From positions 59,040 through 123,039 of the forward strand of contig JALONP010000005.1 of NCBI GenBank assembly GCA_025454875.1: 64,000 nt of DNA, given 5' to 3'. The position numbers and the translations under genes are program-made. Shown in pieces: positions 18,788-28,704 of the stretch (positions within the stretch are counted from its first letter, which is position 1; every line of letters begins with the position of its first letter). Under the pieces are notes generated by a model that saw only the letters and a program-made list of their open reading frames with translations, did no database searches and was not told the origin of the DNA. Source of the stretch: Bacteroidia bacterium (lineage in GTDB: Bacteria; Bacteroidota; Bacteroidia; UKL13-3).

Positions 18788-18952
18788 GCATGATGATGCG
18801 TATGCGTTGCTCATACGAGCAACACCATTCCCACAGTTGATAAGGGCGCAGGAAGCGTCCTGCAACACTCGCCCAAAATAATCGCTGTAATACTTTAACA
18901 TTTCGTTTAAGAGTTTACACAATGGCTTACCACAGCCTTTTTTTCGTGGTAC
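18788..18952 (+). promoter_or_regulatory. Candidate attenuator structures downstream of the Met/Cys leader
   Basis: Four elements lie between leader peptide and metY. ATGATGC (18793-18799) can pair with GCATCAT (18611-18617) inside the leader ORF just before the Cys/Met run. GTTGCTC (18806-18812) pairs with GAGCAAC (18817-18823). GGGCGCAGGA (18844-18853) pairs with TCCTG(C) at 18858-18863 and CGCCC at 18870-18874. Last, GGCT (18924-18927) and AGCC (18934-18937) form a short stem followed by seven T (18938-18944), terminator-like but weak. TACCAC in its loop (18928-18933) can instead pair with GTGGTA (18946-18951). The parts suit a switch; the actual fold is inferred. Confidence 0.45.
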
Positions 18953-18980
18953 TTCTTTAATCAATTCAAAAAAACAATAA

Positions 18981-20312
<1,332 letters not shown>

Positions 20313-20324
20313 TATTTTAAAAAG

Positions 20325-20358
20325 AAAACGTGGGTGGTTATTCGCTACTCACGTTTTT
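20325..20358 (+). terminator. Hairpin with T run between metY and metX
   Basis: AAAACGTGGGT (20325-20335) pairs with ACTCACGTTTT (20347-20357) with one G-T wobble and an 11-nt loop; the T run is five bases. It sits 13 bp after the metY stop and 16 bp before the metX start. It may be a partial terminator that lowers expression of metX-hom relative to metY, or it may stabilise the metY 3' end. Confidence 0.65.
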
Positions 20359-20373
20359 CAACCAACACCAATA

Positions 20374-21405
20374 ATGCCAATTTTTAAGTATAACAAAGAA
20401 ACACAACTCGAAAGTGGAGCAACACTTCCATCTTACCATTTATCCTACGAAACATGGGGTGAGTTAAATGCCAAACGAAATAATGTGGTATGGATTTTTC
20501 ATGCGCTTACTGCCAATGCCAATGCAGCCGATTGGTGGAGTGGATTGGTTGGTGAAGGAGAGTTTTTCGATCCTTCGACTTATTTTATTGTATGTGTAAA
20601 CATGCCAGGGTCGTGTTACGGAAGTATTAGTCCATTAAGCATCAATGCCGAAACGCAACAGCCCTATTATGCAACTTTTCCATTGATAACACCACGTGAT
20701 ATGGTGTGCATGTACGATACATTGCGCAAGCAGTTGCAAATTGAACAAATAGCAATAGGCATTGGAGGTTCAATGGGTGGCATGCAAGCATTGGAATGGG
20801 CTATTGAGCAACCTAAGTTGTTTAAACAATTGGTATTAATTGCAACCAACGCCAAACATTCGCCTTGGGGAATTGCGTTTAATACCGCTCAACGCATGGC
20901 TATTGAAGCCGATCAAACTTGGTTGCAACACAGTGAGTTTGCCGGAGCAAAAGGATTACGGGCGGCTCGAGCAATGGCCATGGTTTCGTATCGCAATTAT
21001 TATCCGTTTAAAGAAACACAAAGCGAAACTGATGATGAAAAGGTGGATAATTTTAGAGCGTCAACCTATCAATATTATCAAGGTGAAAAGTTAGTAATGC
21101 GCTTTAATGCGTATTCATACTATGCGCTAAGCAAAAGCATGGATGCGCACAATGTGGGAAGAGCTAGAGGAGGTGTAGCAAAAGCACTGCAACAAATACA
21201 ATCTCAAACGCTTGTTATCGGTATTGAGTCAGATTTATTATTTCCACCTGAAGAGCAATTGTTTTTATCACATCATATTCCCAACACTCAGTTTAAATTA
21301 ATTGACTCACCTTATGGCCATGATGGATTTTTGATAGAGGCTGAAGAACTCACACAGTTACTTCGTCAATTTACAAAACCTTTAAAGCAACTTACTCAAA
21401 TATGA
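20374..21405 (+). CDS. metX: Homoserine O-acetyltransferase
   Basis: 343 residues from the ATG at 20374, an alpha/beta hydrolase. The nucleophile is Ser133 in GIGGSMGGMQALEWA and the catalytic His316 is in PYGHDGF. NNVVWIFHALTANANAADWWSGLVG and the oxyanion region match MetX. An in-frame ATG at 20269 would add 35 residues but lies inside metY and crosses the metY-metX hairpin, so 20374 is preferred; the protein then starts MPIFKYNKETQLESG, at the normal family position. It makes O-acetylhomoserine for MetY. Its stop overlaps the next start (ATGA). Confidence 0.95.
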   Translation: MPIFKYNKETQLESGATLPSYHLSYETWGELNAKRNNVVWIFHALTANANAADWWSGLVGEGEFFDPSTYFIVCVNMPGSCYGSISPLSINAETQQPYYATFPLITPRDMVCMYDTLRKQLQIEQIAIGIGGSMGGMQALEWAIEQPKLFKQLVLIATNAKHSPWGIAFNTAQRMAIEADQTWLQHSEFAGAKGLRAARAMAMVSYRNYYPFKETQSETDDEKVDNFRASTYQYYQGEKLVMRFNAYSYYALSKSMDAHNVGRARGGVAKALQQIQSQTLVIGIESDLLFPPEEQLFLSHHIPNTQFKLIDSPYGHDGFLIEAEELTQLLRQFTKPLKQLTQI

Positions 21406-21827
21406 ACGAACAAACAAACACCACCATAGCAAAGAGTGCAGTGAGCCAAACTACGCTGCACTCGTTTATGGTTTTTCCAGAAGATTTGAATTATGCAGGT
21501 ACTTTATTTGGCGGAAAAGTATTAGCAGAAATGGACAGAGCAGCGGCTAAAGCCGCGCGCAGGTTGTTATACGGAACGCCCTGTGATGGCTCTGTTACGG
21601 TAAGTTTAGATAAGGTTGACTTCGTCTCTCCAGCACATTTGGGTGATTTTATTGAGCTAACCGCTACGCTTAAAAAACTTGGTCGAACATCTATTGAAAT
21701 TCATGTATATGTTTCGAAAGAAGATACAACTGGAGCTATTGCTAAAATATGTGAAGGTACTTTCGTTTTTGTATCGCTTAAAGATGGGAAACCCTATCCA
21801 CATAATTGCTTTTTTTCAACTAATTAA
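21402..21827 (+). CDS. Hotdog-fold acyl-CoA thioesterase
   Basis: 141 residues of the YciA/BACH-like acyl-CoA hydrolase family. MVFPEDLNYAGTLFGGKVLAEMDRAAA (in two blocks) is the family signature, with the Asn/Asp and Gly-Gly of the CoA-binding hotdog helix. It is a single hotdog domain, likely a hexamer, cytoplasmic. It overlaps metX by 4 bp and is followed by hom after 11 bp, so it is translated inside the methionine operon. Its link to methionine synthesis is not known; it might act on CoA thioesters such as acetyl-CoA or be there by chance. Confidence 0.88.
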   Translation: MNEQTNTTIAKSAVSQTTLHSFMVFPEDLNYAGTLFGGKVLAEMDRAAAKAARRLLYGTPCDGSVTVSLDKVDFVSPAHLGDFIELTATLKKLGRTSIEIHVYVSKEDTTGAIAKICEGTFVFVSLKDGKPYPHNCFFSTN

Positions 21828-21838
21828 TAATAAATAAA

Positions 21839-23071
21839 ATGAATACATTAAACATCGGATTGTTCGGGTTTGGCTGCGTGGGCCAAGGTTTATATGAAGT
21901 ACTCAAACAATCACAAAGTATAAATGCAAACATCACAAAGATTTGTGTGAAACAAAAAAATAAACAACGTAGTATTGATGCTTCAAATTTTGTGTATGAT
22001 AAATGGGAATTGCTCAATGATGAAAATATAAATGTGATTGTTGAGTTAATTGATGATGCAGCAGAAGCATTTTTAATTGTGAGTGAAGCACTCAAAAGGG
22101 GCAAAGCGGTGGTTACGGCCAACAAAAAGATGGTGGCCGAAAATTTTAATGCACTGTATCACTTACAACAAGAATATAAGGTTCCATTGCTATACGAAGG
22201 CTCTGTTGGTGGAGCCATTCCAATCATTAGAACGTTGGAAGAGTATTATGATAACGACTTGTTACAAAGTGTTGAAGGAATTTTAAATGGCACTACTAAT
22301 TACATTTTAACTAAAATTGCAAAGGAGCAAAAAAACTATAACGAAGCTCTACTTGGCGCACAACAATTGGGCTTTGCAGAAAGCAATCCGAAATTGGATG
22401 TGGAGGCTTATGATCCTAAGTATAAACTGACTATTTTATTAGCTCATGCATATGGTTTGATTGTTTTGCCAAATGAGGTGTTAAACAGCGGCATTCAATT
22501 TTTGAGTAAACGCGATACCCAATTTGCAACTGAAAATGGCTATTCACTCAAATTAATTGCACAGGCATACAAAACGGCAAATGGAGTTGCTGCCTTTGTA
22601 TTGCCACAATTTATTACTTCCGAAAATGCATTTTACAATGTAAATAATGAATTTAATGCAGTGCAAGTTTCGGGAGCATTTAGCGATAAGCAATTATTGA
22701 AAGGCAAAGGAGCGGGAAGTTATCCAACGGCTGCGGCTGTGTTATCTGATATTTCGGCATTAAACTATAGCTATAAATATGGCTACCGTAAAATCCGACA
22801 GAATAAGCTAGCATTGGATACCAATGAAAACCTCGCCATTTATTTACGCTATGCCGATGATGCTATTTTAGGTATACTCAATTTTGAAACAGTAGAAGAT
22901 GAATTTGTCAGTAAAGAATACAAATACGTGGTAGGACAAGTTAGTATTGCTGATTTATTACGCGCAAATTTGAATGAACGGAACGATGTATTTGTTGGAG
23001 TAGTGGAACGACCGTTATTTATTAAGAAAAAACCATATGCTCAATTAGAGCAGATGGTTAGTATACATTGA
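21839..23071 (+). CDS. hom: Homoserine dehydrogenase
   Basis: 410 residues. The N-terminal NAD(P)-binding domain starts NIGLFGFGCVGQG. The catalytic domain has VVTANKKMVAE, YEGSVGGAIPIIRTLE, ILNGTTNYILTKI and LDVEAYDPKYKLTILLAHAYG, with the catalytic Lys and Asp/Glu positions of the family. The C-terminus (about 330-410) is a short domain that may be ACT-like but is not clearly one. It is free-standing, not fused to aspartokinase. It reduces aspartate semialdehyde to homoserine, supplying MetX; it is also needed for threonine. Last gene of the operon; its stop codon touches the stop of the convergent murF-alr gene. Confidence 0.94.
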   Translation: MNTLNIGLFGFGCVGQGLYEVLKQSQSINANITKICVKQKNKQRSIDASNFVYDKWELLNDENINVIVELIDDAAEAFLIVSEALKRGKAVVTANKKMVAENFNALYHLQQEYKVPLLYEGSVGGAIPIIRTLEEYYDNDLLQSVEGILNGTTNYILTKIAKEQKNYNEALLGAQQLGFAESNPKLDVEAYDPKYKLTILLAHAYGLIVLPNEVLNSGIQFLSKRDTQFATENGYSLKLIAQAYKTANGVAAFVLPQFITSENAFYNVNNEFNAVQVSGAFSDKQLLKGKGAGSYPTAAAVLSDISALNYSYKYGYRKIRQNKLALDTNENLAIYLRYADDAILGILNFETVEDEFVSKEYKYVVGQVSIADLLRANLNERNDVFVGVVERPLFIKKKPYAQLEQMVSIH

Positions 23072-25552
23072 TTACTCAAAATAATAAACTCTTTTCACTC
23101 GCTGCGAAATGGAAGTAAGCACCTCGTATGGAATGGTTCCTACTTTTGCGGATACATCTTCCAAATTCAGTTCTTCTCCATATACAATCACTTCATCACC
23201 TTCTTTCACATTCAATCCTGTTACATCAAGCATGGTCATATCCATGCAAATGCTTCCTATGGTTGCAACTTTGTGCCCTTTAATAAGCATGCTGCCTTTC
23301 CCATTACCCAATTTCCGGTTATAACCATCAGCATAACCAATGGCAACAGTTGCAATGAGCGAATCTTTTGTAACTACACCTCTTCGGCTGTAGCCTATGG
23401 TTTCGTGCGCCTTTACATGCCTTATTTGAGATATAACCGTTTTTAAAGTGCCAATAGGTTGTAACTGTTTTTGAAGAATGCCACTAGGATCAATACCATA
23501 TAAACCAATACCCAAACGTACCATGTCCAACTGTGATTCTGAGAAACGAACAATACCACTACTATTGAGAACATGCTTCAAAATGGGATAGTCAAATGCG
23601 GCTGTTACTTGGTTGGCCATTCGCTCGTAAGCTGCAATCTGTTCGTGTGTAAATGCATCGTGTTTTTTATCTTCGCTTGCCGCTAAATGTGCAAATACAG
23701 ATTTGATTCTAATATGTGGATGCTTATACAAGGTTTGCAGCAATAATTCTAAATCTGGTTCATTAAAACCCAACCGTTTCATTCCGCAATCCAACTCAAT
23801 ATGTACCCCAATTTCTTCCCCATCTATTGCTGTTATCAATTGGTGCAAACTGTACATATTGTAAAGTTCTGGCTCGAGGTTGTATTGAACAATTTGGTTA
23901 AAACTTGAGGGTTCAGGATTCATTACCATAATAGGTAATTTGATACCTGCTTTGCGCAACACCACTCCTTCATCTGCATATGCAACTGTTAAATAGTCAA
24001 CGCGGTTAAATGCAAGTACTTTGGCAATTTCATAACTTCCGGCACCATAACTAAACGCTTTCACCATAGCCATTACCTTTACACCTGGTTTAAGTTTGCT
24101 TCTGTATATGTTCAGGTTATGCACCAATGCGTTGAGGTTAATTTCCATTACAGTTTCGTGCACGCGTTTTTCAAGCAACGTATTTATTTTTTCAAAAGCA
24201 AACAAGCGTGCGCCTTTGAGTAAGATGAGTTCATTTTGAAAATGAGTGGCCGAAAACTGTTTTACAAAGGCAGCAGTTGATTCATAAAATTCAGCACTCC
24301 CGTCAAACAGCATGCTATGTGATTGCAACTCTTTACCAATACCAATGAAACGCTGTATTCCTTTTTGCCTTATCAGTTTGGCAATTTCGGTGTACAGTGC
24401 CGTTGTGGGTTGTCCTGTTTGTAATATATCAGATAAAATAAGCGTACGTTTAAGTCCCGCACTTTGTTGTTCTACAAAATCGAGGGCAATGCGCAACGAG
24501 TCAATATCGGCACTGTAACTATCATTAATGACCATGCAATTATTAATGGCTTCTTTCAATTGCATGCGCATCTCCACAGCTTGCAATTCTTCAAAGCGCG
24601 AAAGCACATCAGTTGACGCACGTTGCAAGCACAAAATAAATGCAAAACAGGTGCACGCGTTTTCAATTGACGCTTCATCAGTAAATGGAATGCGTACACT
24701 TAAAATTCTTGCACCCGACCGCGATTGAATCACAGTGCAGTGTTCTTGTTGTTGGGTTGTAAAATACAAAACTGCATTGCTATTGGTTCGCGACCAAGTG
24801 CATATCTTCACATGAGGATGTTTGTTGGCAAACGTTTGCAATGCAGCGCGTACTTCCACCTGTTCGTCACTTGCAATAAGCATATCTACCTGCTCAAACA
24901 GTTTGAACTTTTCAGTAATTTTTGCTTCTCGATTTGCAAAGCCTTCATCATGTGCGTGGCCAAGCATGGTAAAAATCCCAATATTGGGTTGAATGATGCG
25001 TTCCAAATGAGCCATTTCACCAGGTTGCGAAATTCCTGCCTCAAATATTCCCAATGCATGCTGGTCGTTAAGTTGCCATACCGAAAGGGGAACACCAACT
25101 TGCGAGTTGTAGCTTTTCGGATTTCGAGCCACTTGAACATCATCTTTTAAAAGTTGGTACAACCATTCTTTTACAATTGTTTTTCCATTGCTGCCCGTGA
25201 TACCTACCACCGGAATTGTAAATTGCTTGCGGTGCGTACTTGCTAATTTTTGCAAAGCCGATATTGAATGGTCTACCAATACAATATTGGAGCCTTTAAG
25301 TGCCGACAGTTGTTGAAGGGTTAACTGCGCTTTGCGCTCAATCACAAAATTTCGAACACCCGCATCGTATACATCTTGCAAATAATAGTGTCCATCATTC
25401 CGTTGGGTTGATATTGCAAAAAACAAACTTGTTTCTGGATACACAACTTTGCGGCTGTCAATTAAAAGATGTTCAATCCAATTGGCATCTCCTTCGCGCA
25501 ATACAAATTGTGCATTTAGTAGTTGTTGTATCTGTTCAATGGTATAGCCCAT
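23072..25552 (-). CDS. murF-alr: Fused UDP-MurNAc-tripeptide:D-Ala-D-Ala ligase / alanine racemase
   Basis: 826 residues. Residues 1 to about 455 are MurF: the ATP-binding loop GITGSNGKT (117-125), NPKSYNSQVGVPLSVW, and VINDSYSADIDSLR near the domain 2/3 border. Residues from about 460 are alanine racemase: the PLP lysine Lys498 in MVKAFSYGAG, HIELDCGMKRLGF, and the catalytic Tyr in ETIGYSRRG. The fusion makes D-Ala and adds D-Ala-D-Ala to the peptidoglycan precursor. This fusion is known from Bacteroidota. It overlaps the MFS gene stop by one base (TAATG), implying coupled translation. Confidence 0.95.
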   Translation of the reverse strand: MGYTIEQIQQLLNAQFVLREGDANWIEHLLIDSRKVVYPETSLFFAISTQRNDGHYYLQDVYDAGVRNFVIERKAQLTLQQLSALKGSNIVLVDHSISALQKLASTHRKQFTIPVVGITGSNGKTIVKEWLYQLLKDDVQVARNPKSYNSQVGVPLSVWQLNDQHALGIFEAGISQPGEMAHLERIIQPNIGIFTMLGHAHDEGFANREAKITEKFKLFEQVDMLIASDEQVEVRAALQTFANKHPHVKICTWSRTNSNAVLYFTTQQQEHCTVIQSRSGARILSVRIPFTDEASIENACTCFAFILCLQRASTDVLSRFEELQAVEMRMQLKEAINNCMVINDSYSADIDSLRIALDFVEQQSAGLKRTLILSDILQTGQPTTALYTEIAKLIRQKGIQRFIGIGKELQSHSMLFDGSAEFYESTAAFVKQFSATHFQNELILLKGARLFAFEKINTLLEKRVHETVMEINLNALVHNLNIYRSKLKPGVKVMAMVKAFSYGAGSYEIAKVLAFNRVDYLTVAYADEGVVLRKAGIKLPIMVMNPEPSSFNQIVQYNLEPELYNMYSLHQLITAIDGEEIGVHIELDCGMKRLGFNEPDLELLLQTLYKHPHIRIKSVFAHLAASEDKKHDAFTHEQIAAYERMANQVTAAFDYPILKHVLNSSGIVRFSESQLDMVRLGIGLYGIDPSGILQKQLQPIGTLKTVISQIRHVKAHETIGYSRRGVVTKDSLIATVAIGYADGYNRKLGNGKGSMLIKGHKVATIGSICMDMTMLDVTGLNVKEGDEVIVYGEELNLEDVSAKVGTIPYEVLTSISQRVKRVYYFE

Positions 25553-26811
25553 TATGCATTTAAACGTTTATAATTAACCCCTAGGATAACACCCGATAGT
25601 ACCAAGAATAAAGCCATGGTAAAGTACGCCCATATCATGTGATTGCCAAAAGTAAAAAATGGCATCGAAAACAAAAAGATAAACACAGTACGTGTAAGTA
25701 CATTGGCCATATTAAAAATACTGTTTACCCTGCCCATTAACTCATTTGGTATATGGTTAAATAAATAGGTAAGTCTTAATACCCTTATCCCTGCATTGGT
25801 AAAGCCTAAAATTAACGATACAATGTAAATAATGAGCACACTTTTACTTGCAAACGCCCAAAAGAAAATGCCTGCAGTTACAAAAGTCATGAGTATAATA
25901 GCCTTAACGGTATTGGTAGATGCAAATACTTTCGATACAAACAAACCTGCGCTTAACGCTCCAATCGCATAAATTAAGTCGGCTGCCGCAAACACACTCC
26001 CTTCTTCTTGCAAATGCCGTTCAACATAACCCGGCAATACTGCATGTATTTCTACCAATAACATCGCAAAAACCGAATACGAGAACAAACCAAAAATGAG
26101 AAACAATGGATATTGCTTGAGGTAGTTAAATCCTGTATGAACCCTTTTCCAAACACTTCCCAACTCAACTGTTACTTTTTTAATGGGCGTATAGGCAATT
26201 TGCCAAACCAATAATGCAGCAATAAAATAGGTAATGGCATTGAGCATAAATATTTCCCAAATTTCCCATCGGGCAATTTCAAAGGGCATATGCACTGTAA
26301 ACCCAAATAACTTTCCATTACCTGCCGAAACTCCTTCTATAAGTAAAGCTGCAAAAGCTCCTGACAGAATCGAAGTGCTTTGCCCCACTACTTCAATATT
26401 GGCATTTACCTTATTGTAATGTTGAGGCTCTGTAATTTCATGTCCAAAAGCATAAAGTGTTGGATAATGAATATTGTAATTCAACATGGTGATTCCAAAA
26501 ACAGCCATCACCCAAAAATCATTCAACTCGTTGTTTAAATAGCCTGCAAGAGCAATAGCAAAAATGAGCGTTCCGCAAACAACATTGTTACCCAAAAAAT
26601 TTGCCTTACGGCTAAATCGATCCACCAATGTGCCAGCATACAAACCAAAAAACAAAACTATGGCCGTGATTATTCCATATGAAACATTAAAGTATGTTCC
26701 TGATTGGGTTTTGGTAAAATACCATGGAATTGCGAGCATGCTAATGCCTTGCGCAAAGCCACTTATTCCATTTGCTGTAAATAAGAGTTGAAGGGAGCGT
26801 TGGTTTTTCAC
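25552..26811 (-). CDS. MFS transporter, drug-efflux-like (enterobactin exporter EntS type)
   Basis: 419 residues with about 12 hydrophobic segments in two halves. The first cytoplasmic loop LYAGTLVDRFSRKAN is the MFS motif A (GxLaDRxxRk). A second similar loop (LMGRVNSIFNMAN) lies in the C-terminal half, as in the MFS_3/EntS group. Substrate unknown. It is upstream of murF-alr with stop and start overlapping, so it is co-transcribed, but no functional link is evident. Confidence 0.85.
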   Translation of the reverse strand: MKNQRSLQLLFTANGISGFAQGISMLAIPWYFTKTQSGTYFNVSYGIITAIVLFFGLYAGTLVDRFSRKANFLGNNVVCGTLIFAIALAGYLNNELNDFWVMAVFGITMLNYNIHYPTLYAFGHEITEPQHYNKVNANIEVVGQSTSILSGAFAALLIEGVSAGNGKLFGFTVHMPFEIARWEIWEIFMLNAITYFIAALLVWQIAYTPIKKVTVELGSVWKRVHTGFNYLKQYPLFLIFGLFSYSVFAMLLVEIHAVLPGYVERHLQEEGSVFAAADLIYAIGALSAGLFVSKVFASTNTVKAIILMTFVTAGIFFWAFASKSVLIIYIVSLILGFTNAGIRVLRLTYLFNHIPNELMGRVNSIFNMANVLTRTVFIFLFSMPFFTFGNHMIWAYFTMALFLVLSGVILGVNYKRLNA

Positions 26812-26962
26812 AATAATTCGAGGCGAAGGTAAGCAAATATGCCAATGCCTGATATCCGTTTTTAATTCTTTGAACTGTACGTAACAAATGGCATAAATAC
26901 CTTATGCCTGCGGTAAACGAGCAGTTAGTAACCACAAGCAAAACCATGTATATTCGCAGTCA

Positions 26963-27433
26963 ATGAAATCCAGTTCATTAACGCCTAAACAAGCCTTACT
27001 AAAAGCGGCAGCCTATTGTGCTTACCAAGAAAGATGCTACCAAGAGGTAGAGGCTAAATTGGCTGAGTGGGGGATAACGGGTGTAGATGCAGGTAACCTT
27101 TTAATAACCTTGTCTGAACAAAACTACTTGAATGAAGAGCGTTTTGCAAAAGCATTTGCTGGAGGTAAATTTAGGGTGAAACAATGGGGCAAAATTAAAA
27201 TTATGCGTGAGCTCAAATTGCGCAATGTGTCCGATTATTGTATCAAACAAGGGTTGCTCCAAATTGATGATGGCCATTACCTCGAAACAATACACCAATT
27301 GGCGCAATCAAAATTGGATAGCTTAAAAGAAACAAATATTTTCGCACGAAAACAAAAAGCAGCTCAATACCTTATTGCCAAAGGCTACGAGGCCAATTTA
27401 GTATGGAACGTCATCAATCAACTCACATCATAA
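26963..27433 (+). CDS. recX: Regulatory protein RecX
   Basis: 156 residues, typical RecX length. Three-helix repeats: ALLKAAAYCAYQERCYQEVEAKL (two blocks), LITLSEQNYLNEERFAKAFAGGKFRVKQWG and the final KAAQYLIAKGYEANLVWNVI. RecX binds RecA filaments and limits recombinase activity. recA is not nearby. The 150-bp spacer upstream carries a small palindrome, GGCATAA/TTATGCC, at 26890-26908. The end overlaps the next gene by 31 bp in another frame. Confidence 0.88.
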   Translation: MKSSSLTPKQALLKAAAYCAYQERCYQEVEAKLAEWGITGVDAGNLLITLSEQNYLNEERFAKAFAGGKFRVKQWGKIKIMRELKLRNVSDYCIKQGLLQIDDGHYLETIHQLAQSKLDSLKETNIFARKQKAAQYLIAKGYEANLVWNVINQLTS

Positions 27434-28026
27434 CAAGGTATATCGTTACAGCTGTCTTGTTGTTTTTGTCTGTTTCAGCAAACGCACAAACAGATTGGAA
27501 ACTGCAAAAATCAGGTCAAGGATTAAAAGTATACACCAAATCAAGAACCGGCAGTGCTGTTAAATCTATTCGTGTTGAAATTGATTTTGATGTACCTATC
27601 GAAAAGGTACTTGATGTCATCATGGATGTTGCATCTTTTCCGCTATGGATTTACCAATGCAAAGAAGCTACCTTGGTTAAACGCATTAATCAAGATCAAC
27701 TCATTTACCACCACGTAACCCAAGCACCTTGGCCAGTTGCCGATAGGGATCAGTACTCTAAGTTTATTGTAACGCATCACTCAGGTTACGTAACTGTTCA
27801 TTCCGAAATTCTTTCAGGCTTTCCGCTTTATAAAGATTGTGTTCGCTTGCAAGAGTCGCACGCAAATTGGACACTCACTTCACTTGATAAGCAACATACC
27901 AAAGGTGTGTATACACTGTCGTTCGACCCAGCAGGAAATATACCTGCCTGGCTTATTAATTTATTTATTACCGAAGGGCCTTACCGCAGTTTTACGAATA
28001 TGAAGAAGCGGTTAGGAAGCAATTAA
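27403..28026 (+). CDS. Secreted START-domain (SRPBCC) protein
   Basis: 207 residues. A signal peptide (about residues 12-29, VTAVLLFLSVSANAQ) precedes a START/Bet v1-like lipid-binding domain: DVPIEKVLDVIMDVASFPLW, the WPVADRDQY motif of bacterial START proteins, and a C-terminal helix (PAWLINLFITEGPYRSFTNM). Ligand and role unknown; a hydrophobic periplasmic ligand is likely. The start lies inside recX. A later start would remove the basic head of the signal peptide, so the overlapping start is kept. Confidence 0.8.
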   Translation: MERHQSTHIITRYIVTAVLLFLSVSANAQTDWKLQKSGQGLKVYTKSRTGSAVKSIRVEIDFDVPIEKVLDVIMDVASFPLWIYQCKEATLVKRINQDQLIYHHVTQAPWPVADRDQYSKFIVTHHSGYVTVHSEILSGFPLYKDCVRLQESHANWTLTSLDKQHTKGVYTLSFDPAGNIPAWLINLFITEGPYRSFTNMKKRLGSN

Positions 28027-28054
28027 CTTATGTGCCCTTGTATTTTTGGTTTGG

Positions 28055-28131
28055 GGCTTCAGCGAGGTTCGTTTCACTCACTCGCTGCGCGTGTTCCGCG
28101 GTACACGGTACCTTGCTCCACCCGCTAAGCC
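28055..28131. repeat. REP-like palindromic element
   Basis: Outer arms GGCTT(C)AGCG (28055-28064) and CGCTAAGCC (28123-28131) pair with one bulged base. Inside, GGTAC (28100-28104) pairs with GTACC (28108-28112), and the stretch is more GC-rich than its surroundings. It follows the START gene by 28 bp. It looks like an intergenic palindromic repeat; copies elsewhere cannot be checked from this window. Confidence 0.4.
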
Positions 28132-28167
28132 AGAAGAAGAATGACGAATTGGGAAGTAAAAATTTTT

Positions 28168-28302
28168 AATGTTTGATGTTGAATGTTGAACGAGGGTCTT
28201 GAACCTTGAACTTCCCTGATTAGTGTTGACAGGTAATAAATTCAGCATTCACAACTCAACACTCAAAACTTAGCACCAAGCACTCACCATTCACCATTCA
28301 TT
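28168..28302. repeat. Degenerate low-complexity word repeat
   Basis: Short related words run in both senses: GATGTTGAATGTTGAAC on the left; TTCAGCATTCACAACTCAAC and CACCATTCACCATTCA on the right. The right end enters the arfB gene and supplies its last codons and stop. This type of drifting ATTCAC/GTTGAA repeat is common in Bacteroidota intergenic DNA. Confidence 0.45.
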
Positions 28303-28704
28303 TACAGTCAACTTTCGCTGTTTTTTAATGGTGCTTCTATTCTTTTTGTTGGTTAGCCTTTTGTTCACGGCTGCTTGGGTTGGTTTTGTGGCTTTACGTT
28401 TTTTTGCAACCACAAAACAGGTATTTAGCATTTTGTAAAGTTTACGCACCGCTTCATTTTTATTGGCCAATTGTGTTCGGTCTGTTTGAACAGTAACTTG
28501 TAAAATGCCATCGGTGGTTAACTTTTTTGCCAACTTGTTTTTAAGCACTTCCTTTTGTTCGGCTGTTAACATAGTTGCTGCTTCAATATCAAACTCCAAC
28601 AATACCTTGGTAGATACCTTGTTTACATTTTGGCCACCTTTGCCACCACTTCTGCTTGTTTTAAAACGAAATGCTGAGTTAAGCATGGGTGGTTTAAATT
28701 GCAT
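28291..28704 (-). CDS. arfB: Alternative ribosome-rescue factor / peptidyl-tRNA hydrolase ArfB
   Basis: 137 residues, the size of ArfB (YaeJ). The GGQ domain is at the N-terminus: FKTSRSGGKGGQNVNKVSTKV, with the catalytic GGQ at about residues 22-24. The C-terminal tail is basic (KKRKATKPTQAAVNKRL, NRSTIKKQRKL), as needed to sit in the empty mRNA channel of stalled ribosomes. It lacks the codon-recognition domains of RF1/RF2. It releases peptides from non-stop ribosomes. The last residues (NEW) and the stop are encoded by the intergenic repeat, so the extreme C-terminus is probably not conserved. Confidence 0.92.
   Translation of the reverse strand: MQFKPPMLNSAFRFKTSRSGGKGGQNVNKVSTKVLLEFDIEAATMLTAEQKEVLKNKLAKKLTTDGILQVTVQTDRTQLANKNEAVRKLYKMLNTCFVVAKKRKATKPTQAAVNKRLTNKKNRSTIKKQRKLTVNEW

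Noticed and set aside
18761..18964. 67-codon minus-strand ORF in the metY leader
   Set aside because: Antisense to the candidate attenuator; no recognisable features, and high Cys comes from the palindromic leader.
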